Assembly: GCA_021209875.1 (NCBI GenBank)
Contig: JAGYVD010000004.1
Location: 4,315,001-4,379,000 of the forward strand
Source of the DNA: Rosellinia necatrix
Taxonomy: Eukaryota > Ascomycota > Sordariomycetes > Xylariales > Xylariaceae
Direction of reading: 5' to 3'
Length of the DNA: 64,000 nt
Positions 46,711-58,440 of this stretch are shown in pieces; the first letter of the stretch is position 1, and each line of letters opens with the position of its first letter. The position numbers and the translations under genes are program-made. The notes beneath the pieces are model-generated. The model was not told the DNA's origin. It worked only from the letters and a program-made list of their open reading frames with translations, and made no database searches.

Positions 46711-47290
46711 TGTCACGATTCAATTATTATTGTCTTTTCTCGCTCGGGAGGCAAGAAAGAGCACGATGCACCACAAGATACGATGCGCTTCCGCGTCAGG
46801 AAGGTGAGCGAGGTAATAGCATTTAAGGACACTGATTCGGAGCTCAAGCTTCCGTCGTATATGATTGCATCTCCATGTCTTCCTCCGTAACCCCAGTTTA
46901 TACCCCAATGTTCGGAATTTCTGCCCTCTTTCCCCTGGCTTCAAGAGTTTAATTTGCGACGCCTGCATAGGACAGTAAAGACATTGTTAGCCATCTCGTG
47001 GGTACCTTGCCAACCTCACTACTGACAACATCATGAAACCTGGCTACCACGTGCGAACCCTATGTCTCAACCATGGAAGATTACCACATCATCTAGGTTA
47101 CCCACTTTCTTTCTTTCTGTAGGATCACCGGGTAAATGCAAGACTGGACGCGCAGTATGGGGTTGTTTATTTCGCTAACTTGATGGGGCTGCGTCGTCTC
47201 TAACAAGCTTTTAGGGCATAATTTCTTGTCTATCCTATCCCATCACGGCTTTGGCTGGTAAGCATGGGATTTTTTTCTACTTCAAATCAA
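46711..47290. other. promoter flank and gene-free spacer
   Basis: 580 bp upstream of the Cip1-like gene. No frame with a domain is visible. Confidence 0.6.
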
Positions 47291-47780
47291 TTAGTTAAGA
47301 TAGCTAAAGGGTGGGAGTCCCAAATATATCCGTCTTAATACAGTCCCCGATCCGTCGACCGTCATGATTTCTGAGGCCTTTTTAACTACAAAATACACCG
47401 ATGCCGTGATGTTGCCGCTAGGGACCTGCGGGACGATGCCGTCATTAATAACGCAAGGATCTTCCGTGCCGTGGATGACTGGGTTTCGGATCCACCGCTC
47501 TGCCTTCACCCGGGACAACGTAGCCGCCGTTCCGCCATCGTGGTATGCATCAGAGTCGCGTCAAGCACCTATTTCGTCGCCCCTCTGAGATTACCGACGT
47601 GGAGGATGTCCGTGGTAGCCAAGGTGGCCGGGTGCGACACGTAACGGAGGTCGATGTCGGGCGTGGCATTTACGCTGACGGGAAACGTGTAAATCGCGCC
47701 CTACAAGCGCGGCCGTACCTGCGCACAGCCTGCGCGAGCGTAATTTCCAGGCAATTCGCGTGCTGAGAAAGTCTTCCACG
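47291..47780 (-). pseudogene. GMC oxidoreductase C-terminal relic
   Basis: Two minus-strand segments in different frames together resemble the GMC_oxred_C domain. The upstream one (about 47595-47725) reads DIDLRYVSHPATLATTDIL, like the PxIDxRYLSHPxD region, and ends at an in-frame TAG. The downstream one (47291-47560) reads YHDGGTAATLSRVK, matching the HPxGTAAM catalytic-His region, then GIVPQVPSGNITASVYFVVK and KASEIM, matching the terminal helix. The FAD-binding N-terminal half is not found. A frameshift, an internal stop and the missing N-terminus mark it as dead. Live members are secreted or intracellular FAD alcohol/glucose oxidases. Confidence 0.6.
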
Positions 47781-49933
47781 GCCGTCCTACATATCGTTCT
47801 GATTTAGAAACGTGGGCCGTGCACTCAACGATCGTGTTGAAATGACAAAGCGTCGTTATCTCTCCAACTTTGAGAAACGCATTAAGCAGTCAGGGTATCC
47901 TGGGTTGACGCATTGGCATGAAGTTGCGCACCAATGCAATGGTAAATAGCTCGCTTTTATTTTGAGTATACTGTTTTTAGCGCCAGGTCAGGTTGGCTTC
48001 CTAGCTCATGGGCAGGTTTCTAGTAACGTTACCATTTAGCATAGTTAATTCAGCCTTGTTATAAAATGATCTTGGGATGTCTCTAAATGTGCAGGCAATC
48101 GACACCCAGCGGGGCGTCACAGTGATCAGGTAACCTTGCGTCGCTAATACCAGAGAGCTTAAGGGGCATAGTGAACCTAGATATATTATGTAACTATAAT
48201 GATCACAAGTATGAAGGTTTGGGGTGAGTGAAAGGTTCATATCTAGCCTCACACACTTGGGGGTTCGATAACTTTGGACCTGGCTTGGTGAATGCCATCT
48301 GTTAGTATTAGTGGACGCTTGGGGGTATTTTGTATGCTACACAGGTATGCTGCATAAGTGTTCAGCTTGCAGGAACGTCCTGTGTTAGATAGTATCCTAA
48401 AGCCTTTATTTCCGATCCATGACCGCCACCAATCGGCTTGCCGGAGAATAGATTCAAAAACAAAAAGTACGGGAAGAAAGATAATGGCAGATCGATCGGC
48501 CACCTTGCATACGCTAGATAACTAGCATACGCTTACACACATTATCTCATCTCATGTCAGTGCGTTTCATACACAGGCAAATTAGTAGCTATCATCAAGG
48601 GGGTTGCACTACTTGCTAGCGTCCGCAGCCCTGTCTACAGCGGTGAACGCACTGATCCATATCAACAAAGAGGATTCCCAACGAACTTCAAACTGAACCT
48701 TGACGAAATCCGAGGGGGTCGTGCGGGCTCATCCTTGGATTAGTGAACGCCTAGATGCTTAGGCGTAGCCCCATGAGAAAGGTGGTGTGAGGGTGTACGT
48801 TTTCGTAAGCGAGGGCACCAGACCAGTTAGCCCAGACATTCTTGGCTAACCAGGAGCGTGGAACCTCCATTGATGATAACTTAAGAGCTACCGAAAGTTC
48901 TCTTCTGTGGCTGCCGGATATGCCAGGTCCCCGTTTGGGGCCCGGCTGAGACTAGTGCTGTCAGTCGTCCCAGAGAGTCGGGAAATTGAGCAGTGGACCA
49001 ACAAAAACATCTTCACTGGTCTCTGGTACTCACACCCAGTATGTGCCTGGGAGCCGTTGGTAGACTTAACCACGGGATCGAATTCACTATTACAATGATA
49101 ATAATTATAGCTAAGGAAAGAGAGAAGCTATAGTAGTAAAAGAGAGTTAGCCGCCCAATAATACAACGATACACTTGGTATGTAAAGCGTGAGGTAGTTA
49201 GATGGTCATCATCCTCGCTCCCAGGACTCAGCAGACAGGTGGATCGGTAGAGCTAGGGGGCTTGGGGTTCTGGGTATTTCGGCACCGCGATGTTAGGTAA
49301 GAATGCCAAGCGCCTCATAATACCAGGGTGCCCGAAAAGAAGGCTAAATTCATTCCAAGAATGATCTCTTGCGATCCAACAGAAAGCCACCACGTAAAGG
49401 CCGATGCGGGAACCTAACCACAGACGTCTGGAAAGATGGCTGGCCTACTTCTGATACTATTATTTTCTATTGTAGCATAACAAAAAAAGGAAAAAAAATT
49501 TAATTAGCCTTTTCTGGTATATAATCTTATAATTGACGTCATGTTTTAACCTGAGACATAGTTGATATTTTGGTATCAAGTAGTGTAAATGCTGGTAGGA
49601 ACTTTTGTTAAATTATCGAAACCTACCCAAGTCTAGGCTAGCTTAAACCCGGACAACACATAAAGTAACCCACAGGGCTGATCCGGGCCACCTCCGTCTT
49701 GGCACCACTTAGCCACACTCTAGAAAGGGCTAATACTCCGGAAATTAAGACTAAAAACATGTCTCCATTGTACTATTCCTAGCGATGTATATATATGTAG
49801 GCGACTTTTGGAAATATCACATAGATAGACTAGCACAGTTTAATAGAGGTTCGGGACATTAGATTATTATCGTTGGCATCATTAACCATAGACACATTGT
49901 TTTGGGGCGATAAAACCATACCATATCATATCA
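47781..49933. other. AT-rich gene-free spacer
   Basis: 2.15 kb without a supportable gene. A short plus-strand frame around 47820-47949 (ending HWHEVAHQCNGK) looks protein-like but matches nothing I know. The stretch 49440-49930 is strongly AT-rich with dense stops. Confidence 0.5.
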
Positions 49934-51456
49934 TCACATCCAACGCTTAAGCACGGTGAAGATGATCCCAAAAGGGGACCTCTTCATGCTCGAAGCACCC
50001 GATGTCGCTGGCTCAGTTTCTGACGGGTTTGTAGGATTCTCGCTTGTGGGGATGCCACCCGCGCCACCCGTTGCATCTGGACCGCTCGTCGATTCCGGTG
50101 AACTCGTCGTCGCAGGGTCGTCTGTCTGGCCTGGCTGATTCACTACCGTGGATCCGCCGCTCGTAACACTTGGCTCCTTCGTTGTTGCTGGCTCACTTGT
50201 AAGACTGGGCTGGCTCGTCTGGGTTGGCTCGGGAGATGGGGGTGGGGACGGCTCACTGGTTGGCGAAGATCCAGTGTCGCTTGGACTGGGAGTCGGTACG
50301 TCACTAGTCGACGATGGCGGCCCCTCCGGGTCGTCAGAGCCGTTCTTGCCCGTGCAGCTAAATTCACCCGCGATTTCTCGGATATGACCAAGGGATGAAC
50401 AGTCAAAGTTGCCCGGCGTTACGACGCGGAAGCTCAAGACTTCTTCGAGGGCGGGGAAGGAGATCTTCTCGAAATCACCGTCAAGGACGACTTGAGAGAC
50501 TCGTCGCAGCTCAGGGAAGTCGACGGTCTTCAGCACTTTATTACCCGTGAGATGAAGTGCGCCGTCAATGTCTGTAAGGGCAGGCAGGGATATCTCAGTG
50601 AGTCCCATGATGTCGGTGACGTTAAGATCTCCGAAGACGTGGCCCAGAACCGGCAGGTCTATCTCTCCCCCAGACGGCCCACGGTAGACATTTATGTCGT
50701 AGATAGCCACACTCCCAGCGGATTCCAGCACGGGGAGTGAAATGCGCAATCTACTTTCGCCTCCTTCCGAAGAATCGGCGTTATCCCCAACGATCAGGGC
50801 CCCGCTGATGGTCTTCAATGCCGGAAACACTACCGAATCCATACGCCCGTTACCGACAACACGAACATTACCAGCATTCTGCAACTGCTCAAGCCCATCG
50901 TAGTAAAAGCTGTCATCGAAGCTGCTCTTGTAGTCCCGTAAGAAGCCGCTCAGGTCAGTTCCTTCAACGTTCAGGTTGGAGATCGTGACGAGTTTATTGG
51001 CACTCCATGCAAGGTAGTCGTCGTACCTCCAAGTGATATCTCTCCACTCCAAGTTGCCAATCTCTGTCATTTCCGGAAAGCTTATCCGTCCTGTGATCTT
51101 TGGGTTTACGAACGAGAACCCGCCGAGTTTGCGGACATCGGGAAGAGAGACATACTTCAGAATCTCATTGTCGTGTGCGATTACGGTGCCTGTGATCTCT
51201 TGGGGGCCTTCTAGTATGAGGTAAACAAAGGCGGGGTCGACGAGGATGTCGCCGAATATGGTACTGCAGGCTTCGAGTTCGTCTAGAAGGTCATAGTTCG
51301 GGTTGGCCACCACTATGGTACCTCCATCCACGCCACAGTCTAGTAGAGACGGTTAGCAACGCGCTGTGGATATAAGGTATGTGTAGGGTTTATAGTACCT
51401 GCAAGCGATACCCCTAGTAGCAGGGATAGCGCGTAGATCGATATCGACAACTTCAT
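49934..51456 (-). CDS. ECM33-like secreted wall protein with Ser/Thr/Pro stalk
   Basis: Exon 1 (51399-51456) encodes the signal peptide MKLSISIYALSLLLGVSLA; a 59-nt intron (GTACTA...CTACTAG) leads to exon 2 (49934-51339); total 487 residues. The mature protein is built of receptor-L-domain/leucine-rich strands recurring about every 20-25 residues (for example FPALKTISGALIVGDN, LPALTDIDGALHLTGN, FPALEEVLSF), the arrangement of fungal Ecm33/Sps2 proteins. After a Cys-bounded end (CSSLGHIREIAGEFSC) comes a 120-residue Ser/Thr/Pro/Glu stalk suited to O-mannosylation. Ecm33 proteins are GPI-anchored and support cell-wall integrity. Here the C-terminus ends SPFGIIFTVLKRWM, too short and too basic for a good GPI signal, so the anchor is doubtful. 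Confidence 0.82.
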
Positions 51457-53124
51457 CGCAACAGGTTTCCCGAGTACTAACTAAAGATAGGTATTAATGG
51501 TAGATTAGTGGGTAGCGGACTAATACCCCCCTTATATATCAAAAACGTTTGTCGTTGGACTCTACTATTTTCAAAACTCTCATACGTTCTTGTATGGGAG
51601 ATCGAGATTCAACTGAAGAACCACCTACCGTTTGTAGACGTAGTCAACCCAATAATGTGGTGGATTTACGGCACAGCGTCAGCCCAATCCTACAGTAGCG
51701 GGTCGTTTGGCAAAGTGATCGGGCTGTTCTTTACGCGATAGGTCTATGTATACTCAAAGTCTATCTTGGCGGATTCTTGGCAAGATGAAAGTGAACAGAT
51801 AATCCGGAAAGGGTCCGTTCATCAGCTGATGGTTCAACCAGCACGGGTATAGAAGCAACATGTATTAACTACCCGACGCCCTCAGACGTTAAATTAGATA
51901 TACTATAAGCTAGGAAAATAAACAGCGTAGGCTGCATCGTCTCGGTGGCGTTCCCCTCGTTGAATTATTGTGACAGATATTAGGCGGAGTGGAGTTACAG
52001 GGATTTTCTGTGGGTAATAGTAATATTGTAAGATGCTGATTGAAAGAACGTGTGCAGAGATATGGATATTCATGCGAGACGGCCGCAGTCAGAATGCTTC
52101 GTCTCACTAAGTAATTATAAGTTACCCTGCATCTCACCGTAAGGTGACAATGAATTTTAAAATCACCATTCATGCGTCCATTCCCTCTGTAGCAGAGAAG
52201 ACATGACCATAGGCCCGGCCTTCCCTTATATGAATATAATTATTTTAGGTTGTTGCACCTATTGGCCTCCTTGACCTTTCGCTCTATATACACCTAATGA
52301 CTTAGCCGGACACGTTCCTCTTTATATGATGATGATCTCAATCAATACCAATCTTATACAAACCGAGTTGCCCCAACACCACTTATATAAATAATTTATT
52401 CGACAGCGAGTATCAGTGTCATTGTTAATATACTACAGTTGTAGTGCCAGTGCCACAAAAATAGCCTGAGATAACAAGACGTTGCTAGATGCTTGACGCA
52501 TAGCACATGTCATTGCAAGGCTATTTAAAACCCCCCATAGGCCCAGACCATCATATAATGGAGTATTATAATTGGATTAACCATTATAAAATCATCGTTA
52601 TAGCCGTGATGAGTTTGTGCACGAGACAGGCGTTTTCAAACATAACACAAGCAAATAATCAAACCTGCCACACGCTAGGTAGATACCAGAGTAATGACGT
52701 GATATATAATCTAGCTATGAGGCATACGGTAGTCAGGTATGCGTGGTTCAGATTACAATTTCCTTCTCAAATCTATTTTCAGCTGTTCTATACCACAACA
52801 CTAGTATTGCCAGATAGCAGGAGCAAACCGTTAAGTCGAGCACAAAACGGTTTGCAACCACGTATATGCTGTCACAGCAGTACTGTGACAATCATGCGTG
52901 ATTAAACATCTTCCAGGCGCTGTGTTAAGGTCTTTGCCTACAAGAATAAGATATACCTCCGCATGTTTGGACTCGGAAATGGAAAGCTAGGTCAGTTATT
53001 GAGTATATAAACAGATCTATCTACTATACAGCCACGCCCGAGGCGATATGAGATATTCTACCCGTCGGTAATTAGCTCGAACGGCGCGCGGCATGTTAGC
53101 GTGGGGTTACTGAACATAGGCTAC
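51457..53124. other. AT-rich gene-free spacer
   Basis: 1.67 kb, strongly AT-rich from about 51850 to 53000. Frames at 51910-52173 and 52507-52905 have no domain and AT-driven composition. Confidence 0.55.
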
Positions 53125-54576
53125 TTACCTTCGAATACCTTCTCTCAAACTCGCTTCGTCGAGGGAGAATACGAGGCGAAACCTGCCTGGCCCAGGCACT
53201 CTATAGCTCTCACCCGTCGGCATTGACACGCCTGCCTGTTCTAAGCGCTCTGAGAGCAGTCTTTGCGCTGACCAACCATCTCCGTTCGTTTCGGTAATGG
53301 GTAGAAATGAGTTTAAGTTCAGCCATATGAACAATGCGGCATTGCTATCGCGTCGAAATATTAGCTGCATCCATGACGCTATGCCAAAAGAAACATGCGG
53401 CGGCGGGGGTAGAGTTGGCGCATAATTAGAGGGCGCATGTACCCCTTGTCGTGGAAATCAATACCAGCTTGGGAAAGCAGCGAACTCGGCTAGCAGCCGG
53501 TTCTGCAATAGCCGAGCGTGCGACTTCTCGAGGAAGGATCGGATGTAATCCTGATCTTCCAGCAAACTGGCCGCAATCTCCATGGAAAACTGTGACGGCG
53601 ACGCGAACCGGCATCTCGACCGCATGGCGTCAATGAGCTCCCGATTCTGCGATATTACGCATCCAAGCCGCATCCCACCCGCGCAAAAGTCCTATTTATT
53701 GTATTCGTCAACGGGCAGACAGCCGATAATAGTAGATGAGGAATACCTTGGACATCCCGTAGAGTACATGAACCCACCTAGGGTCGATGATGCCTGAAAA
53801 GTCGATCGACCGAATAGAGGTGAATGCCTCGCACTTCCGATTGTTTCTGTTATACACGGAGAGGGCGTAGATTTCATCGCTGATTAAATGGATCCCTTTC
53901 CGAGCACAGAGTTGCAAGAACCCAACGAGCGTTTCGCGGGGGTAACACTGACCTAGCCAAGATCTCAGACACTCCCCTCCCGGGACCTTGGGTAAGGGGG
54001 CTCGTGCACTCACCGAGTGGGTTGTGGGGGTTACATATGATCAGCGCCCTGACAGTTTTGCCCCGCGATTCCGCCGCTTCATATCCCGCTTCGAAGGCGG
54101 CGACACACGCGGGCGAAAACTGGTCCGTGTCCCCCACGGGAACGTACTCTAAACCCACGCTGCGGCAAACGTCGTCAGCACAGCCGGAGGCTCGAAATGA
54201 CTGTTGATATGGTTGGCCATGGCCGCTCGCAACCGTAACGTGCCGGTATAGCCTTCGCCGTACGCGCAGCACGACTCGTCGAAATTCTTATATCTACGTC
54301 AGCTTTGGACCCTCTCTCTCTCTCTCTCTCTCTCTCTCAATCTCTAGCTACCGACTCACGAGCTTGTTGATGAAGCGCGTCAGATCTGAGTGCATAAGCC
54401 ACTGGATGGACGTCAGCAGCAGCACTTAGAAAACCCTCTTCCTGGGTCACGACGATTACATTTTCTGCATTGTCGAAGCTCACGATCCCCTGGGGGTTCT
54501 CGGTCGGGTGGAAGCGATTTTGCGCGCCATGGGCATAGCCAATCTTTGCCCATCGCGCTCCTCTTGCTGATAGCAT
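53125..54576 (-). pseudogene. ACC-synthase-like PLP aminotransferase with internal deletion
   Basis: Segments in order match fold-type I ACC-synthase-like enzymes. From the ATG at 54576: MLSARGARWAKIGYA and NPQGIVSFDNAEN; a 59-nt intron to WLMHSDLTRFINKL; an intron holding a CT microsatellite; then GEGYTGTLRLRAAMANHI. Then VGLEYVPVGDTDQF, RALIICNPHNPLG, GIHLISDEIYALSVY and GMSK|DFCAGGMRLG with the PLP-binding Lys at the splice border. The end is GVSMPTGESYRVPGPGRFRL. About 60 residues normally between the MANHINSHF helix and VGLEY (including the cofactor-phosphate strand and the LxDPGD turn) are missing, and the frame changes there near 54160-54190. The join before the last exon is also unclear. 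A deleted, non-functional copy is the best reading. Confidence 0.7.
54311..54338. repeat. CT dinucleotide microsatellite in an intron of the PLP enzyme relic
   Basis: A pure (CT)n run of about 14 units lies between two exons of the ACC-synthase-like gene, so it appears as (GA)n on the coding strand. Confidence 0.9.
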
Positions 54577-55160
54577 TCTAGCGAGGTTGATTATTTCTAA
54601 CGATGACAATCGGACGAGGGTGGAGAGGGTGGAGAGGGTGAAGATGGTGGGATAAAGTATGCTTGCTACATCATATCAAAAAGAGAGTATAAATAGTTGG
54701 AGGAGGGCTTTCCAGGCCAACCCCGCGTCTTAGTCCTCATTTCGCGGCAAGGGTTTGTAAGGAAGTGGCGGGGTTTATACACAATATGCAGGACTGCCTT
54801 CGCGTGGTCAGGAAAATCTAGAGGTATCTATCGTCTGTGCTGGTGTCATATTCTGGAGACTTGAATTGGATGAACGGGGTCTCACCATCGGGCGAAACGT
54901 GGCTTGTCTTGCTTGCCCAACTGAACGAACCAACCAACCTACTTACTTACATAGTTTTTCATACTCGGAAGAAGTCAATCAGGCTGTGACTGTGACCAAG
55001 TCAAATCGACTGGTGATTTCAGGATAATTCTTTAAACTCACTCATTGGTATGAAGCGATCGGGTCAGTTGGTAAATAGGAGGGGGACTGCAACAGGGTGT
55101 TAAGGTAATGAATGATAGATACAACTAGTTAATAAAAATAAAACGCAAAAGATTAACATG
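54577..55160. other. gene-free spacer
   Basis: 584 bp of promoter-side flank of the PLP relic and 3' flank of the tRNA gene. On the tRNA coding strand, T-rich runs (for example TTTTATTTTTATT from about 55142 down to 55130) lie just after the tRNA 3' end and can serve as the Pol III terminator. Confidence 0.6.
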
Positions 55161-55258
55161 CGCCCCAGGCGGGGGTCGAACCCGCAGCCTTCGGATGACA
55201 GTTTATTGGGGGGGTACCGATAAAAGTCCGACGCTCTAACCAATTGAGCTACCAGGGC
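55161..55258 (-). tRNA. tRNA-Lys(UUU) with 24-nt intron
   Basis: Read on the minus strand the sequence folds as a tRNA. The acceptor is GCCCTGG paired with CTGGGGC (one G-U and one U-G pair) plus discriminator G. The D arm is GCTC/GAGC with loop AATTGGTTA, the anticodon stem TCGGA/TCCGA, and the T arm GCGGG-TTCGACC-CCCGC. The anticodon loop reads CTTTTA then A, giving UUU, lysine. A 24-nt intron (55197-55220) follows position 37, the canonical place for tRNA introns, and the mature tRNA is 74 nt. The internal A box (TAGCTCAATTGG) and B box (GGGTTCGACCC) are intact. Confidence 0.93.
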
Positions 55259-56117
55259 TATGTTCCAAAGGGATTGTGTTCGAGTCGTCTTGTGGCGGAT
55301 CACATACCCGCCCGCCAGGAGGGTTCGTTAGGGAATCACCACTTGACTTGATTGCTGCAACCCAGGAAAGCATTCAGTTCCCTAACCCACCTACCCCTCT
55401 GTCTGGAGTTACTCGGCCTTATCTCTAATCTCCATACTGCAAAACAAGAAATTAGGTCACATCGAGCAACCAAAGTTCGGTCCCTCGTCGGCTAATTTGG
55501 TAAGCGCCCGATAATAGACAATGCCTGATCTTGGCCGATGCGGCTCCGAACAGCCTCAAGCCTTGAATGCCATTTCTTTTTGCCCCGACCTATAGACACG
55601 TTACAAAGAAGCGAATAAGAGTAATGAATGAATCATTGATTCTATACAGATATGATACCAATCATGCCGGGAGGAAAAGAAGGTCTCATCAGTGAGTGTT
55701 TTGGTAGTGTTAGTAGCGGTGGGTAACCGAGTTAACATCTAGCTGTCTGTCTCTCACTTTATATACCAGGAAATATTCAAGATGGAGATACATGCCTAAC
55801 TAGCCAATGAACTAACAAACCTTTTCGGTGGCGCCAGGAGCCGTGTATTAACTTCCCATACCAGGCAGGGCCTGTTTCTTGCGAGGGGGGGAATTTATCT
55901 ATTCGATATAAAAACTCATAAACCCCGTGGCAGCAGAGAGAGTCCAGAACTTGACTTGTTTACAGCAGCAACCAAGAAAAAAACATACCTACCAACAACT
56001 CACAATCACTCTACCCAGCTAGCTAACCCGCGTCTACAACTCCCGAAAAAGGCAACAGCGGGGGGAAAAGCCCAGACAAAACAAACAACTAAAAAAAAAA
56101 AAAAGGGACCCCACGAT
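55259..56117. other. gene-free spacer and PEBP promoter flank
   Basis: 859 bp. The last 160 bases are an open frame continuous with the PEBP-like gene (from 55956) but Lys/Thr-rich with a poly-A tract, more like 5' UTR. Confidence 0.55.
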
Positions 56118-56768
56118 ATGGGCAAAGAAACCCCCAGCATCCGCAAGACCCTCGCGGCGGCCGAGGAGGTGACGACGCTGCGCATACACTTCCCGGAGGC
56201 CGCGGCGCGGGAGGCGGGCGCGCGCTTCAGCACGGCGGCCTCCAAGCCCGCGCCGACGCTATCCATGTCCATGTCCATGTCCACGTCGACCTCCGCGCCA
56301 TCTTCTCCCGGCGCGAGATACCTCGCCGTGTCCGTCGACCTCGACGCGCCGTTCCCGTCCTTCCCGTTCCTGGGGCCCATCCTCCACGGGCTCCACGTCG
56401 ACCTCGTCCTCGACGCCGCCGCGGCCGACGACGACGGCTTCGCGCCGCTGCAGAGCGCCGCGGCCGCCACCGCTGATGATGATGTGGAGGAGGAGGAGGA
56501 GGAGGAGGAGGAGGAGGAGGAGGAGGGGTGGTTGGTGCCGTATGTCGGGCCCGGCCCGCCGCGGCCCAGCGCCGCCCACCGCTACCTGTTCATGGTGTTC
56601 GCGCAGCCGCCGGCGCTGGACGCCGTCGGGATCCGGGCGCTGCTCGGGCTCCGGCGCGGCGCGGACGTCGGGTTGATGGCCAGGATACGCTGGGACCAGG
56701 AGGCGTTCGAGAGGCGGCTCGGGCTCGGCGAGGTGTTGGCTGGGAATTATTTCCTCGCCCGCGCCTGA
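56118..56768 (+). CDS. PEBP-like protein (phosphatidylethanolamine-binding family) with poly-Glu insert
   Basis: From the ATG at 56118 the frame gives 217 residues (MGKETPSIRKTLAAAEEV...). The frame is open upstream to an ATG at 55956, adding 54 low-complexity residues; I prefer the downstream start because the extension is a translated poly-A region. The PEBP ligand-pocket block YLAVSVDLDAPFPSFPFLGP is clear near residues 71-90, followed by LHGLHVDLV, WLVPYVGPGPPRPSAAHRYLF (the GPxPPxxxxHRY block) and a C-terminal helix ending RRLGLGEVLAGNYFLARA, the usual fungal ending. Between the two conserved blocks is a run of about 14 Glu encoded by GAG repeats (about 56486-56526). Fungal PEBP-like proteins include protease inhibitors and lipid binders. 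No intron is needed. Confidence 0.88.
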   Translation: MGKETPSIRKTLAAAEEVTTLRIHFPEAAAREAGARFSTAASKPAPTLSMSMSMSTSTSAPSSPGARYLAVSVDLDAPFPSFPFLGPILHGLHVDLVLDAAAADDDGFAPLQSAAAATADDDVEEEEEEEEEEEEEGWLVPYVGPGPPRPSAAHRYLFMVFAQPPALDAVGIRALLGLRRGADVGLMARIRWDQEAFERRLGLGEVLAGNYFLARA

Positions 56769-58440
56769 AAGGGGGGGACCGGTCGGGTCTGTCGAAAGGG
56801 GATTCCGTCGAGGTTTTTTTTTTTGGCGTTCGCGTCCGTCGCAAGGGGGGAAAGGAGGGGGGATGCTGGTGAGGGTTTGCCTACGGGCCGTGATCGGGCT
56901 GTTGTGATGGGCATGTGTCGCGATACGACTGTGGCAGTTATAAGCGCTGCGGAAGGTCAAGTACTTGGCTTGACGATGTTCTACTTTTGCTCTCCTGGCA
57001 AGAGTCGTGTTCGTGTCGTGGTTATCATTGTGGCAGTGCTGTTCTGCCACTGCATGGCAAGGCTGAAAACTGAGTCACGTTAATATATACCATACCGGTC
57101 TCTTACCTAATCGAACTTTTAATCCGCATTCACACTGCGCAGTGCCAACGCGATCTTCCAACATGATACGCTTGCGCAGTGGGAATATTATTCTTCATCG
57201 GCCGCCAAAGCACCGCCAAACATCGGATCGGAGTCGATATCGGCCAGATGCGTCTTGAAGTGATACGTGGAGTTTTCTATCATAAGCGGTGGGAACATTG
57301 GCGATAGCATCTTGCTCGAAACACTCGACGCGACGTATGCATGAACACCGTGGCAGAACCAACAATGCTAAGGCTAACCTGAATATCTCACCACCTATTC
57401 GCGCCTTACAAAGTTTTCCTAGCGACGGAGCTAGCCTTTAGAAAAACGGTCAGGGTAGCGTAGGAGCACTATCTAGCCGGATAGTACGAGCTGAACCAAA
57501 TAAATCCACATTCATTACGTCAATAAGCGGATACATCAGATCGTCGTTGTCAAACTTTGACATGTGGAAGGTGTCAGTTCGGCCGTTCGTCGGCGCTTAA
57601 CGTGTCCAGAATATATTCTTTGTTTTTGGTGTTAGAAGCGGGTGTCCGGAACGAAGACTAGGCCACCACTAGACGGTAGTTAGGCTGCGGGTATACAATA
57701 GTGTGTGTCAAGCCATCGATAGTTATTGATTCCCGAGACTCCCTCTCCGTTTCATGCGCATTTAGGCCCTTTTATAATCAATATTTTACTGCTACCCCCT
57801 AGGCGATCTCTATACCTCTAGTGCCTAGAAGGGGTATCCCTACGATTCAAAGAAATTTGTACGGCTTCGTCTTTAAATGCTACAACTCACCGGTGCAATA
57901 TGGCAATAGCCAAGGGGGTGATGGATGGGTAAAATTCTATACTCTATATGCTATGTGTGCTATATTTATAGTCCACATAACCTATGAACCGAATCCCTAA
58001 GTTTGTTTCAAATGGTTATTTCCAAACCGTGCAACGCTCCTCCCTGTAATTATTTTCATCGCGATATGAACTTGTCTCATGATCCTAGTCGCCGCTTACG
58101 CTCTAAGACATATCGGCATGCTCAGTTCAGGCGTTCACCAACTTCAAGCTACTATACATTATCAATGGTAAATTGGCGCTGAGAGCGCTGCGGGTCGTGG
58201 TAAACTCTCGAATAAACGAGCAAGCATTATAATTTTCTTGCTAGAAGGCCTCCCTATACTTTACATGCCATGTAATACAGTTCTATCTTCCTAACCCAAG
58301 CCACTGATAGCGTGTCTCATACCCGACCTAAGTAAACAACATGGATTGAAAGAAAGAATAAAAAGACCGCTCAGATTTTCCGGGACAAATGGCTCAATAT
58401 GCCATGCCCCTATGCCATGCGCTATGATTTTTTTTTCCCC
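56769..58440. other. spacer, mostly AT-rich, with a possible gene remnant
   Basis: 1.67 kb between the convergent PEBP and SDR genes. Apart from the short frame at 57188-57310 (listed separately) no coding sequence is supported; 57480-58380 is AT-rich with dense stops. Confidence 0.5.
57188..57310 (-). pseudogene. possible C-terminal gene remnant
   Basis: A 40-codon frame from an ATG at 57310 ends TAA and reads HFKTHLADIDSDPMFGGA, then an acidic tail. Composition and codon use look protein-coding against an AT-rich background, and the frame extends upstream of the ATG to about 57350. I do not recognise the family. It may be the last exon of a decayed gene. Confidence 0.25.
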
